A DNA stretch of 55,514 nt from Cryobacterium sp. (GCA_019639015.1 JAHBSS010000006.1:1-55514); one strand, 5' to 3'; positions 43,017 through 52,010 are shown, numbered from the stretch's first letter. Notes: a model not told the origin generated them from the letters alone. Made by a program: numbers and translations.

Positions 43017-43844
43017 ATGGCAAACTTCACTGCCGCAGATGTAAAGGCGCTTCGCGACCGCCTAGGAACCGGGATGCTCGACAGCAAGAATGCGCTAGTT
43101 GAGGCAGACGGTGATATGGAAAAAGCCGTTGAGCTTTTGCGTCTCAAGGGCGCAAAAAACAACGCGAAGCGTTCCGACCGCTCCACGAGCGAAGGTTTGG
43201 TCGCTGCCGTTGAATCAGGTGGCACGGCAACCATGATTGAGCTTGCTTGCGAGACCGACTTTGTTGCGAAAAGTGACAAGTTCGTGAACTTGGCGAATGC
43301 CGTGCTCGATGCCGCAGCTGCCGCCAAAGCAGGTTCCGTCGAGGAAGCGCTCGCCGCTCAAGCGGGAAAGCACACAGTTGCAGGCCTTATCGAAGAAGAC
43401 TCAGCCGTATTAGGCGAGAAGGTCGAGCTTCGTCGTGTGGCATCCGTTGATGCAGAAAAGTTTTCAATCTACCTCCACAAGACGAGCAAGGACCTCCCAC
43501 CGCAGGTCGGTGTCGTGTTGGGGTATTCGGGAGATGATGCCGAAACCGCGCGGAGCGTTGCCCAGCACATTGCGTTTGCGGACCCGCAGTACTTGACTCG
43601 TGAAGAAGTACCTGCTGAGGACGTTGAGAAAGAGCGAGAGATTGTCATGGAGATTTCGCGAAATGAGGGCAAGCCTGAGGCAGCATTGGCGAAGGTTGTT
43701 GAGGGCCGACTCGGCGCGTTCTTCAAGCAAATCGCACTTCTCGAGCAGGACTACGCAAAGGACAACAAGCTAAGCATCAAGCAAGTACTGGCGGATGCCG
43801 GGCTCACCGTTACAGGTTTCGCCCGATTCAAGGTAGGCGCGTAG
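43017..43844 (+). CDS. tsf: Elongation factor Ts
   Basis: 275 residues. N-terminal UBA-like domain MANFTAADVKALRDRLGTGMLDSKNALVEADGD (first ~40 residues), then the TDFVAKSD motif that inserts Asp and Phe into EF-Tu (ACETDFVAKSDKF). It exchanges GDP for GTP on EF-Tu. AGAAGG precedes the ATG. A hairpin follows the stop. Confidence 0.97.
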   Translation: MANFTAADVKALRDRLGTGMLDSKNALVEADGDMEKAVELLRLKGAKNNAKRSDRSTSEGLVAAVESGGTATMIELACETDFVAKSDKFVNLANAVLDAAAAAKAGSVEEALAAQAGKHTVAGLIEEDSAVLGEKVELRRVASVDAEKFSIYLHKTSKDLPPQVGVVLGYSGDDAETARSVAQHIAFADPQYLTREEVPAEDVEKEREIVMEISRNEGKPEAALAKVVEGRLGAFFKQIALLEQDYAKDNKLSIKQVLADAGLTVTGFARFKVGA

Positions 43845-43854
43845 CATTCAGTAG

Positions 43855-43884
43855 ATTGGGCTCGGATTGAGCCCAATTTAGAAT
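43855..43884 (+). promoter_or_regulatory. Hairpin and pyrH promoter sharing bases
   Basis: ATTGGGCTC (43855-43863) and GAGCCCAAT (43869-43877) form a perfect 9-bp stem with a loop of 5, eleven bases after the tsf stop. TTGGGC (43856-43861) within the stem, a 17-base spacer and TAGAAT (43879-43884) form a good promoter for pyrH. The same DNA can thus be a terminator-like hairpin in RNA coming from tsf and a -35 for the next gene. Confidence 0.6.
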
Positions 43885-43917
43885 TAGAACTGGGTAGTCC
43901 AATCTTCAGGAGCCAAA

Positions 43918-44628
43918 ATGACCGAAGGTAAAGCGCGACGAGTTCTATTGAAGCTTTCAGGAGAAGCGTTCGGTGCTGGCTCCCTTGGGGTAAATCCCGA
44001 TGTTGTTAGCGGAATCGCCAAAGAAATTGCCGCGGCCCCCGAAGTGCAAGTTGCCATAGTCGTTGGCGGTGGCAACTTCTTTAGGGGCGCCGAACTTTCC
44101 CAGCGCGGAATGGACCGCGGTCGTGCTGACTACATGGGAATGCTCGGAACGGTCATGAACGCACTGGCCCTGCAGGACTTTCTTGAGCAAGCAGGTGCTG
44201 AAACCAGAGTGCAGTCAGCTATTTCTATGACTCAAGTGGCTGAACCGTACATCCCTCGCCGAGCGGAACGGCATCTTGAGAAAGGTCGAGTCGTGATCTT
44301 TGGTGCCGGTGCCGGGTTGCCGTATTTCTCTACCGACACAGTTGCGGCTCAACGAGCTTTGGAAATCGGAGCGGATGTCGTACTTGTTGCAAAGAACGGC
44401 GTTGATGGCGTGTATGACGGCGACCCAAAGAAGAATGCTAACGCTTCGAAATTGGACCACGTCACCTATCAGGAGGCCCTTGTTAGGGGACTAAAGGTTG
44501 TTGATTCGACGGCATTTAGCCTTTGCATGGACAACAAAATGCCGATGGTCGTATTTGGGATGACTCCGACAGGCAATATCACCAAAGCGATTCGCGGGGA
44601 GCAAATCGGCACTACAGTCAGCAACTAG
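43918..44628 (+). CDS. pyrH: UMP kinase
   Basis: 236 residues. Amino-acid kinase fold: [67 protein letters not shown] and [12 protein letters not shown]. It phosphorylates UMP to UDP and is hexameric, typically GTP-activated and UTP-inhibited. CAGGAG precedes the ATG. In actinobacteria pyrH-frr-cdsA form an operon; here a DMT transporter separates pyrH from frr. Confidence 0.96.
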   Translation: MTEGKARRVLLKLSGEAFGAGSLGVNPDVVSGIAKEIAAAPEVQVAIVVGGGNFFRGAELSQRGMDRGRADYMGMLGTVMNALALQDFLEQAGAETRVQSAISMTQVAEPYIPRRAERHLEKGRVVIFGAGAGLPYFSTDTVAAQRALEIGADVVLVAKNGVDGVYDGDPKKNANASKLDHVTYQEALVRGLKVVDSTAFSLCMDNKMPMVVFGMTPTGNITKAIRGEQIGTTVSN

Positions 44629-44630
44629 TC

Positions 44631-45491
44631 GTGTCAGCTCTTGTCATTGGGCTTATTGCCTTCGCTGCGATCGCGCACGCCACCTGGAACATCGCAATCA
44701 AGAAGGCCGGGACAAGCGGTCCGAGCTTGCTTTGGCTCAGTTTCATCGTAGGCACACTCGTGTTTGCCCCCTTTGGGGTTTGGACTTTGTTTCATTCCAG
44801 AGTTGATCTATGGCACTGGTTGTTTCTTGCAGTAGTTAGCGGTTCGCTGCAGATTGTGTATTTTCTGCTGTTACAACGCGGTTATCGAAAGGGTGACGTT
44901 TCGGTCGTTTACCCGCTCGCGCGGGGGACCGGGCCACTACTAACAGTCATTTTTGCAATGATCCTGTTCAGGGAGCGCCCCGGGATTCTCGCGTTGTTCG
45001 GTGCAGCGCTGGTAATTCTTGGGGTCGTTGTCACAGGGCTTTCAAGAAGATCAGAGTCGAGTTCAAACAATAAGGCCGGGATTATTTACGGACTGCTTAT
45101 TGGCGTGATCATTGCCGTTTACACGCTTTGGGATGGTGCTGCCGTAACTGAATCGAATATGCCACCGGTCGGATTCTATTGGGGGAGTGTTCTTTTCCAA
45201 TTCGTTCTACTCGCTCCGATTGGCCTCCGGTCGCCCGCGAGGTTGATTTCTACAGGCAAGAAGCATTGGTTAGTGGTATTGATTCTTGGTGTGCTTGCTC
45301 CGCTTGCGTACATCCTTGTGCTGCTCGCGTTTCAAATGGCGCCGGTTTCAATCGTCGCTCCCGCGCGCGAAGTTAGTGTGGTTCTGGTTAGCCTCGCTGG
45401 TTGGCTTTTCTTCCACGAACCGAATCCCGTGCGCAGGCTAGTTGGTGCTGGAATAGTTCTTGCGGGCATCGTGTTCCTCGCAGTGGGTTAG
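44631..45491 (+). CDS. DMT-family (EamA) transporter
   Basis: 286 residues from the GTG at 44631, two bases after the pyrH stop; upstream in-frame sequence is inside pyrH. About ten helices in two EamA repeats: SALVIGLIAFAAIAHATWNIAIKKAG begins the first; the second begins near KAGIIYGLLIGVIIAVYTLWDG. Conserved features such as YPLARGTGPLL and PVSIVAPAREVSVVL support the DMT family. The substrate is unknown; metabolite export is typical. It is inserted within the pyrH-frr-cdsA operon. Confidence 0.88.
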   Translation: MSALVIGLIAFAAIAHATWNIAIKKAGTSGPSLLWLSFIVGTLVFAPFGVWTLFHSRVDLWHWLFLAVVSGSLQIVYFLLLQRGYRKGDVSVVYPLARGTGPLLTVIFAMILFRERPGILALFGAALVILGVVVTGLSRRSESSSNNKAGIIYGLLIGVIIAVYTLWDGAAVTESNMPPVGFYWGSVLFQFVLLAPIGLRSPARLISTGKKHWLVVLILGVLAPLAYILVLLAFQMAPVSIVAPAREVSVVLVSLAGWLFFHEPNPVRRLVGAGIVLAGIVFLAVG

Positions 45492-45524
45492 TCGATAAAC
45501 TTGGGCAGACGCGAAGGAGTTGAA

Positions 45525-46079
45525 TTGATAAGCGACGTACTTGATGGGGCTAGAGACCGCATGCACAAAGCGGTCGAAGTGGCGAAAGAAGACTTCAGCG
45601 GAGTTCGAACGGGCAGGGCGAATCCGGCACTTTTCCAGAAAGTACTCGTTGATTATTACGGCTCTCCGACGCCTTTGTCGCAACTCGCCGGGCTTCAAAA
45701 CCAGGATGCTCGAACCCTTGTGATTACCCCATACGACAAGAGCGCGCTTAAGGAAATTGAGAAAGCAATCGTGAACGCACCTAATCTCGGTGCAAACGTT
45801 GGAAATGATGGAACGATAATTCGCGCGACCCTGCCTGAACTGACCGAAGAACGTCGCAAAGAGTTCGTGAAAATTGTTCGAGGAAAAGGTGAGGATGCCA
45901 AAGTCGCAATTCGAAACATCCGCCGTAAAGCGAAAGACGAGCTTGACGCACTCGAATCAGAAGTTGGTGAGGATGAAGTCGCCAGGGCGGAAAAAGAACT
46001 CGAAGTCCTAACTAAGTCGCAAATTGATGCGATAGATGACGCATTGCACAAAAAGGAAGCTGAGCTTCTCGAGGTCTAA
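45525..46079 (+). CDS. frr: Ribosome recycling factor
   Basis: 184 residues from the TTG at 45525, chosen because AAGGAG lies five bases upstream and the product then begins [19 protein letters not shown], the normal RRF start and length. Signatures: [52 protein letters not shown]. With EF-G it splits post-termination ribosomes. Its stop TAA abuts the ATG of cdsA. Confidence 0.96.
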   Translation: MISDVLDGARDRMHKAVEVAKEDFSGVRTGRANPALFQKVLVDYYGSPTPLSQLAGLQNQDARTLVITPYDKSALKEIEKAIVNAPNLGANVGNDGTIIRATLPELTEERRKEFVKIVRGKGEDAKVAIRNIRRKAKDELDALESEVGEDEVARAEKELEVLTKSQIDAIDDALHKKEAELLEV

Positions 46080-47033
46080 ATGACCGACGGCCTCGATCAG
46101 GATTCGCACAAGCCCGCGAAAAGTGGCTGGCGTTCTAAACGCTCGGAGATTGAAGCGCAAGTCAAGGCGACTCGAGAACAGCTTGAGCATGCGACCGAGG
46201 TAATTGAAGCGAGAACTGGCCGTAATTTGCCACTGGCAATCATCATCGGTTTGGCTCTCGGTTTCGCGATGCTTTTCAGCCTGATTGTAGTTAAAGAACT
46301 ATTCATGCTGTTTGCAGCATTCGTAATTTTCTTCAGCGTTATCGAACTTGCCTGGGCGCTTCGCGATTCTGGGCGCAGGGTTCCAAGATTGCCAAGCGCG
46401 ATTGCTGCTCTAACAACCGTACCGGCGGCATTCTATTTGGGCGATTTTGGCCACTGGTGGGTGAGCGTAGCCGGTGTTGCTCTAGTTGTGCTTTGGCGGC
46501 TTGTCGAGCTCGCAAACCCTAAGCTTCGCGCGCCAGCAGCAGAAATCTGGCTTGACCTAGCAGCAAGTACTTTCATTCAGATCTATATCGCGTTCCTTGC
46601 AAGTTATTCGGTGCTCCTGACCGCCAAACCAGGGGGACAGTGGTGGACGCTTGCCTATCTAATCCTTGTGATTTCAATTGACACAGGAGCCTATGCAACT
46701 GGCTTGACGCTTGGGAAGCACCCAATGGCTCCGAAGATCAGCCCGAAGAAGACTTGGGAGGGTTTTGCCGGTTCCGTTGCCGCAGCGTTCATTGCTGGAA
46801 TCCTGCTTTCAGTGTTCATGATCAAGCAGCCTTGGTGGTTCGGCTTCATTTTTGGGATTGTGATTGTTGTTTCGGCAACCATCGGTGATTTGGCCGAATC
46901 AATGATTAAGCGAGATTTGGGAATCAAAGATATTAGTAGTTGGCTTCCAGGACACGGAGGGTTTCTGGATCGGATGGATTCGGTTGTGCTCAGTTCCGCA
47001 GCCGGCTATTTGCTTTTCCTGTTATTCGGCTAA
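46080..47033 (+). CDS. cdsA: Phosphatidate cytidylyltransferase
   Basis: 317 residues with a ~50-residue charged N-terminal cytoplasmic segment, then about eight membrane helices. The family signature is at the C-terminus: S-x-x-K-R-D-x-G-I-K-D with LPGHGGFLDRMDS (SMIKRDLGIKDISSWLPGHGG), preceded by SPKKTWEGFAGS. It makes CDP-diacylglycerol, the precursor of membrane phospholipids. ATG immediately after the frr stop. Confidence 0.95.
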   Translation: MTDGLDQDSHKPAKSGWRSKRSEIEAQVKATREQLEHATEVIEARTGRNLPLAIIIGLALGFAMLFSLIVVKELFMLFAAFVIFFSVIELAWALRDSGRRVPRLPSAIAALTTVPAAFYLGDFGHWWVSVAGVALVVLWRLVELANPKLRAPAAEIWLDLAASTFIQIYIAFLASYSVLLTAKPGGQWWTLAYLILVISIDTGAYATGLTLGKHPMAPKISPKKTWEGFAGSVAAAFIAGILLSVFMIKQPWWFGFIFGIVIVVSATIGDLAESMIKRDLGIKDISSWLPGHGGFLDRMDSVVLSSAAGYLLFLLFG

Positions 47034-47060
47034 GTTCAAGGTTCAATCTAGTAGTTAGGG

Positions 47061-47066
47061 CAGAAT
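47061..47066 (+). promoter_or_regulatory. -10 element of a short-leader promoter (DivIVA-repeat gene)
   Basis: CAGAAT, six bases, GTG. The spacer GGAGCC could also serve as a weak ribosome site. The bases just before, TCTAGTAGTTAGGGCA (47047-47062), recur with one change at 52069. Confidence 0.4.
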
Positions 47067-47072
47067 GGAGCC

Positions 47073-47618
47073 GTGGCTTCAACATTTCCAAGGCTGAGAA
47101 AATCCCGGCGAGGATACAACGTGGATCAGGTCGAAGAGTTTCTTGTCGATGCCAGGGCTGCCTATGGGAACGCTGGCGGCACTTCGTTGAACTCTCAAGA
47201 CATCCGAAGGACCTCCTTTTCAATGCAAAAGGGAGGTTATTCGCCAACTCATGTTGATGCCGCTTTGGAGCGACTTGAGGATGCGTTCGCGACTCGCGAA
47301 CGTGATCAGGCCAGAGCAACTGTTGGCGATCAAGCCTGGTTCAATCAGGCTCGCGCAATGGCCAGAGAAATCATCGCACGATTGGATCGAGTGAAGAAAA
47401 AGCGATTCCGTAGGGTGGGTTTCTTGTCGAGCGGTTACGACTGCAAACAAGTTGATGAACTTTGCGATCGATTGACGCGATACTTCCGTCAAGGAGAGAA
47501 GATTTCGGTCGAAGAAATTCGAACTGTTGCGTTCCGCCCAAAGAAGGGTGGATACAGTGAGACCCAAGTTGACTTGTTTCTTGATGCAACGATTGAGGTC
47601 ATTCTCTCGGTCAGTTGA
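47073..47618 (+). CDS. DivIVA-domain repeat protein
   Basis: 181 residues carrying four short DivIVA-type motifs in two pairs: FPRLRKSRRGYNVDQVEEFL, then IRRTSFSMQKGGYSPTHVDAALERL, then VGFLSSGYDCKQVDELCDRL, then IRTVAFRPKKGGYSETQVDLFLD. Each has the F...GY...VD pattern. No long coiled coil follows, unlike true DivIVA/Wag31. Such actinobacterial proteins may bind curved membranes or the division apparatus, but no function is proven. Confidence 0.88.
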   Translation: MASTFPRLRKSRRGYNVDQVEEFLVDARAAYGNAGGTSLNSQDIRRTSFSMQKGGYSPTHVDAALERLEDAFATRERDQARATVGDQAWFNQARAMAREIIARLDRVKKKRFRRVGFLSSGYDCKQVDELCDRLTRYFRQGEKISVEEIRTVAFRPKKGGYSETQVDLFLDATIEVILSVS

Positions 47619-47666
47619 GCGTGTATCAGGTCGAACTGAAGGTTTACAAGTTACAATCCAGTCACT

Positions 47667-48275
47667 GTGCGCGGGGAAATCGATTCGAACTTAGCGGCGC
47701 AAAGTCGTAAAGATGATGCCCCGCCAAGGTTTCGTTTTGTCACTTTCCGTAGGGCTCTTCCAAACTTCGCGTTTTGGGTAGCAGCAGCAATTCTGCTTGT
47801 TTCTGTAATTGCACCAAATCAACCTCAAGTACTTGCCGAGCAGGTGCAAAGCGAATTGGACCCGTTCTCCACTCAGTATTTTGTACTTGGCGGCAAGTAC
47901 GACATCTCGTTTGAGCGGGATAGTTATCGCGCAAGCAAGAAACCGATAGCACCAGCAGCCGGAGTGCCAGACGCAGGCTCGGCTCAAGCGATTGCGCTAG
48001 ACCTAGTGCTGGCCCAAGGTTGGGATCAGAGCCAGTTTGATTGTTTGGCCGCACTTTGGCAACGGGAATCACACTGGAATGTGTTTGCAATGAACCCATA
48101 TAGTGGCGCATACGGAATCCCGCAAGCGTTACCCGGGGACAAGATGGCAAGTGCCGGGGCGGATTGGGCAACTAACGCTAGAACTCAGATTGTTTGGGGG
48201 ATCGGATACATCGCCGGTCGGTACGGGACCCCTTGTGTTGCCTGGCAACACTCTGAGGACTTCAACTGGTATTAA
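47667..48275 (+). CDS. Lytic transglycosylase-like (SLT-fold) exported protein
   Basis: 202 residues, GTG start. One N-terminal helix (FAFWVAAAILLVSVIAPN-type segment near residue 40) anchors or exports it. The C-terminal ~95 residues (AQAIALDLVLAQGWDQSQFDC, LAALWQRESHWNVFAMNPYSGAYGIPQALPG, CVAWQHSEDFNWY) form the lysozyme-like fold, with a probable catalytic Glu in QRESHWN. It probably cleaves or remodels peptidoglycan. TACAAT lies nine bases before the start. Confidence 0.87.
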   Translation: MRGEIDSNLAAQSRKDDAPPRFRFVTFRRALPNFAFWVAAAILLVSVIAPNQPQVLAEQVQSELDPFSTQYFVLGGKYDISFERDSYRASKKPIAPAAGVPDAGSAQAIALDLVLAQGWDQSQFDCLAALWQRESHWNVFAMNPYSGAYGIPQALPGDKMASAGADWATNARTQIVWGIGYIAGRYGTPCVAWQHSEDFNWY

Positions 48276-48296
48276 GCGACTACTGAGTACCCCTAA

Positions 48297-48302
48297 TAGT
48301 CT
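48297..48302 (+). promoter_or_regulatory. -10 element of a leaderless promoter (48309 gene)
   Basis: TAGTCT followed by six bases and the ATG. Confidence 0.4.
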
Positions 48303-48308
48303 TGGAGA

Positions 48309-48617
48309 ATGCCTCGCTCCAATCGAAATAGTCGCACCAGCCGTGATCGTAAGAATGCGGCTGGATCAGACGACTTTGATTTGAGTCAAATCTTGCTCGG
48401 AACGCGCCAGATTGAATCTAAGAGGGGCCGCGAGTGGAATGTGCAACCGATGACCGCTGTAAACGCGCTAAAGGCGTATAAGTGCCCGGGATGTGAATTG
48501 GAGATCCAACCGGGAGTTGCACATATAGTCGTCTGGCCAAACGACGGAATCATGGGCGCGGAATCTGACCTTCGTTCTCGACGTCATTGGCATGAACATT
48601 GTTGGCGGGTGAGTTAA
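48309..48617 (+). CDS. Small actinobacterial zinc-binding-like protein
   Basis: 102 residues. A basic N-terminus (PRSNRNSRTSRDRK) precedes the conserved WNVQPMTAVNALKAYKCPGCELEIQPGVAHIVVW and the C-terminal RRHWHEHCWRVS. CPGC and H-W-H-x-H-C probably bind zinc. Proteins with this pattern are widespread in actinobacteria and usually called hypothetical or ATP/GTP-binding, though I see no nucleotide motif. The alpha/beta hydrolase gene follows after 3 bases. Confidence 0.88.
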   Translation: MPRSNRNSRTSRDRKNAAGSDDFDLSQILLGTRQIESKRGREWNVQPMTAVNALKAYKCPGCELEIQPGVAHIVVWPNDGIMGAESDLRSRRHWHEHCWRVS

Positions 48618-48620
48618 CCC

Positions 48621-49331
48621 GTGGAGATTCGGTCCGGTGTCGAATTGCCTGCCCTCAGAGAAAACATTGAACTACATACTTCGGATGGGCTGACTCTCGT
48701 TGGGGAGCTTGCGTTGCCGCTTGGTGGCAAGCCGGTTGCAACGCTAATTTGTCTTCATCCGCTTCCAACCGGAGGCGGATTCATGGACTCGCACATAATC
48801 CGCAAAGCCGCAGCACGGTTACCAGCGCTAGCCGATTTGGCAGTTCTTAGATTCAACTTCAGGGGAGTTGTTTCACCTCGCGGTAAGTCGGAAGGCTCAT
48901 TCGGCGACGGAATCGATGAAGGCAAGGATCTAAAGGCTGCTGTTCAGTTTGCCGAGGATCGAGGTTTACCCACAATTTGGCTGGTTGGTTGGTCATTCGG
49001 CACGGAGGTTGCCTTGAATTGGGGAGTGGAAGAGCGGATCGAGGGTGCAATCTTGCTGTCTCCTCCGCTCAAGAGAACTTCGCAATTGCAACTCGCGCGC
49101 TGGCAAGAAAGTGGTAAACAACTAGTTGCAGTCATCCCCGAGTTTGACGATTATCTTCGTCCCGCAGAGGCGAGACAGCTATTTGCTGCAGTTCCAAATG
49201 CCAAGGTTGTTGAAATCAAAGACGGGAAACATTTGTGGGTTGGTGAAATCCAGACTCGTCAGGTACTTTCCGAAATCGTGAATTGGGTGAATCCGAGCGC
49301 TCTCCCATTGCCAGTTGAGTGGCCGGACTAA
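48621..49331 (+). CDS. Alpha/beta hydrolase
   Basis: 236 residues, GTG start. The nucleophile elbow is GWSFGTE, the acid lies in VIPEFDDYLRPAE, and the histidine in KDGKHLWVGE. The oxyanion segment reads LHPLPTGGGFMDS, and LRFNFRGVVSPRGKSEG resembles the YqiA/dienelactone-hydrolase-like group seen next to the preceding small protein in actinobacteria. The substrate is unknown. Confidence 0.87.
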   Translation: MEIRSGVELPALRENIELHTSDGLTLVGELALPLGGKPVATLICLHPLPTGGGFMDSHIIRKAAARLPALADLAVLRFNFRGVVSPRGKSEGSFGDGIDEGKDLKAAVQFAEDRGLPTIWLVGWSFGTEVALNWGVEERIEGAILLSPPLKRTSQLQLARWQESGKQLVAVIPEFDDYLRPAEARQLFAAVPNAKVVEIKDGKHLWVGEIQTRQVLSEIVNWVNPSALPLPVEWPD

Positions 49332-49346
49332 TCCACGACTGGTGGG

Positions 49347-50390
49347 TTAACGTTCATTTTGATGAGGCACAACCACTTCGTTGATGATTATCAATATTGA
49401 AGCAGCTACTGGGATCGCAATAAGCGCGCCCAAGATTCCAAGCAAGGTTCCGCCCGCGAGAGCAGCAATAACGACAATCGCTCCCGGTACTTTGACGGCG
49501 CGATTCATGATGTTCGGGTTCAACACATACGCCTCGAGTTGCATGTAGATCGCGTAATAGATTCCAACAGTAATAGCGGTTGGTACACCATCAAACATCA
49601 GACAGCTCAAGGTGATGAGAATGCTTCCGGACAACGTTCCCACGAGTGGAACAAGTGAGAACAAGAACGCAATGAACGCAAACAGGGCTGGATACTCCGC
49701 TTGAACAATGGAAAGGAAAATGAAGCTCAGGATTCCATTGACAAGTGCCAAGCTAACTTGCCCGACAACGTAACGACCGACCGACTGGCTGACTTGTTCT
49801 GCGATCTCCGCAAATCTCGCTCGCTTTGATGAAGGCACCATTTGGTAGAGCCCGCGCTTCATGCTTGATAGTGAAGCAATGAAGTAGATGGTGAGAATTA
49901 GCACGATGACGATTCCAAATGCGCCACTTGCAATTCCGAGCCCAACTTGCAGTACGCCGCCACCGATAGTGGTGACATTTGTTTTGACAAACTCCAGTGC
50001 TCCTTCAATGACAGCGTGAAGGTCTATGTAGCTGGGCATAGTCTTCTGCAGGTTGTCAATCCAGTTTGCGTCTTGAAGCGTCGCGATTAGTGGACTGAGG
50101 CCCGCGACAAGTTTCGAGGTCTGGTCGATTATTACCGGTACAACCGCGAAAGCTAGACCGGTGAAAATTGAAAGCACCACGACTACTACCGTGAGGATTG
50201 CGAGCCACCTTGGGAATTTGTGCCGTTCAAGCCATGAAACGGCCGGGTCAAGTCCAAGAGCCAAGAAGATTGCCGCACCAATATAAGTAATTATTGTTGC
50301 CAGTGTGCCAAGGGCCGCACCAATCCCGATTGCAACCAATACGCCAAGTCCGCCGAACAGCCCTAATCGGAACGAGTTTTGGATCTTCAC
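49347..50390 (-). CDS. AI-2E family (UPF0118) membrane transporter
   Basis: 347 residues, GTG start with GAGAGG upstream. About eight helices in the UPF0118 pattern, including GLDPAVSWLERHKFPRWLAI, SQSVGRYVVGQVSLALVNGI and SLVPLVGTLSGSILITL. Despite the family name, autoinducer export is proven for few members; others exchange ions. It lies 30 bases after the long DivIVA-like gene on the same strand, so they form an operon. Its end faces the hydrolase gene. Confidence 0.9.
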   Translation of the reverse strand: MKIQNSFRLGLFGGLGVLVAIGIGAALGTLATIITYIGAAIFLALGLDPAVSWLERHKFPRWLAILTVVVVVLSIFTGLAFAVVPVIIDQTSKLVAGLSPLIATLQDANWIDNLQKTMPSYIDLHAVIEGALEFVKTNVTTIGGGVLQVGLGIASGAFGIVIVLILTIYFIASLSSMKRGLYQMVPSSKRARFAEIAEQVSQSVGRYVVGQVSLALVNGILSFIFLSIVQAEYPALFAFIAFLFSLVPLVGTLSGSILITLSCLMFDGVPTAITVGIYYAIYMQLEAYVLNPNIMNRAVKVPGAIVVIAALAGGTLLGILGALIAIPVAASILIIINEVVVPHQNER

Positions 50391-50420
50391 TTTGCCTCTC
50401 AGGTTTCTTCGAGTTTGGGC

Positions 50421-52010
50421 TTATTCGTCTATGGCAACTTTCTCTGCGTCGCCAAGCACAGCGCGCAAATTGCTGAAGTAGTTTGCCACAGCTTCGCGCT
50501 CGATTCTAATCTTGGCAAGGCGTTCTTCTGCCTCAGACACGAGAGAATTGCTCTTGTCTTCGGCTTCCTTGACAATCGTTTTCGCCCTCGATTCCGCATC
50601 CGCGATTTGCTTGGAGGCCGCACGTTTGGCGGAAGAGATAATTTCTTCGCTCTTGGAAGTGGATGTCGAGAGCAAACTTTCGGCTTCGGTCTTTCGCTCT
50701 TCGAGCAGGCTCGTCACTTCTAAGAGTTGGTTCTTCGCATCGGCCAGAACGCTCTTGTGTTGCTCAGCGGCCTTCTTATGCTTCGCCAAGTAGTCTTGCT
50801 CGGCCGAGTCGCGCCGAGTCGCAAGCTCTTGTTCGAGTGTTGCCTTGGCTTCGTCAATCTCCTTTTGAATTGAAGTCCTCGCCTCGTCAAGTTCCGCGGC
50901 GAGTGCGGCCCTCGCATGAGCTTGATCGTTTTCGAAGTCGGCTCGTTTTTGGTCAAGCTCTGCTTGCAATTCGGTACGTTGCTGTTCCGAGTCTCGGTCC
51001 AATTGCGATCGAGTGGCGGTGATTTCTGATTCGAGCAGCGACTTTGCCTCTTTGGAAGTACGAGCAAGTTCCGACTTTGCTGACTTCGTCTCTTGATTCA
51101 GTTTCGAATATGCACTCGCCATATCTTGCTTGAGCTTTTCCTGAGCAGCATCTCGCTCCTGTTCGAATTGAGCGCGAGAGTCCGCAAGCTCACGCTCAAG
51201 AGCTGCCTTTGATTGTTCGATCTCGGAGCTAAGCGCTGATCTTCCAGCTTCAATCTCTCTCGCGAGATCTGATCGTTGTTGTTCGGTCTCTCGAGAAAGT
51301 GCCGCCCACTTATTCTGGGATTCGGCTTCAAACTCGGCGCGATCCTTCTCTGTCTGGCGCGCCAATTCGGCAGCAATTTCGCGAGCATCAGAGGTGCTTT
51401 TCACGGTTGCGGATCTGAGCTGCGACATATCCTTTTCGGTCTGAGCCTTGAGCGCCTCCGATTCGCGAGTGGCAGTCGCCATAACACGAGCGGCCTCCGC
51501 TTCGGCAGTCTCGCGAATTGATCTTGCCTCAGCCTCCGCGTTTCGAAGCAGCGCTTCCGCTTGCGATTTGGACTGAGAAAGCAATTTTGCAGCTTGATCG
51601 CTTGCCGAGTTAAGTGTTTCTGAGGCTTTCGAGTTTGCGTTATCTATTAATTCCGTCGCCTGCCGCTCGGTGCTTTCTCGAAGCGAGTCTGTTTCTGCCT
51701 TTACATTGGATCGCAAAGTTTCCGCATCGATGTCTGCTTGGCTGATTAGCCTTGTTGATTGCTCTTCGGCCATCCGCAATACGTTTTCCAACCGGCGCCC
51801 GAGGCCGCTATAAGTTGGACTGCCGGTTTCGTCAAGCTCCGCCCTCAAGTCTTCGACCATCGCGGTAAGTTTCTTTACCTCTTTGGCGTTTTCGGCGCGC
51901 TCGCCAGTTAGTTTTGCGATCTCAAGTCTTAGAGCCTCGAGGGTTGAATCAACTTCTTCGCGGTTATAACCGCGCATGGCGACAGAAAATGCATCGGACT
52001 CGTTGGCCAC
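50421..52010 (-). CDS. Long DivIVA-like coiled-coil protein
   Basis: 529 residues from the GTG at 52010, selected because GGGGGA lies four bases before it (a TTG 12 bases upstream is also open). A DivIVA-like N-terminus FSVAMRGYNREEVDSTLEALRLEIAKL is followed by ~480 residues of charged coiled coil rich in Glu, Ala, Ser, Arg and Lys, with repeats like ALSSEIEQSKAALERELADSR. It resembles filament-forming polarity or cytoskeletal proteins (the FilP/Scy or Wag31 kind) in design. Paired with an AI-2E permease. The role is unknown. Confidence 0.82.
   Translation of the reverse strand: MANESDAFSVAMRGYNREEVDSTLEALRLEIAKLTGERAENAKEVKKLTAMVEDLRAELDETGSPTYSGLGRRLENVLRMAEEQSTRLISQADIDAETLRSNVKAETDSLRESTERQATELIDNANSKASETLNSASDQAAKLLSQSKSQAEALLRNAEAEARSIRETAEAEAARVMATATRESEALKAQTEKDMSQLRSATVKSTSDAREIAAELARQTEKDRAEFEAESQNKWAALSRETEQQRSDLAREIEAGRSALSSEIEQSKAALERELADSRAQFEQERDAAQEKLKQDMASAYSKLNQETKSAKSELARTSKEAKSLLESEITATRSQLDRDSEQQRTELQAELDQKRADFENDQAHARAALAAELDEARTSIQKEIDEAKATLEQELATRRDSAEQDYLAKHKKAAEQHKSVLADAKNQLLEVTSLLEERKTEAESLLSTSTSKSEEIISSAKRAASKQIADAESRAKTIVKEAEDKSNSLVSEAEERLAKIRIEREAVANYFSNLRAVLGDAEKVAIDE

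Noticed and set aside
49347-50390. AI-2E family name taken as a quorum-sensing exporter
   Set aside because: The family is functionally mixed and no autoinducer genes are present.
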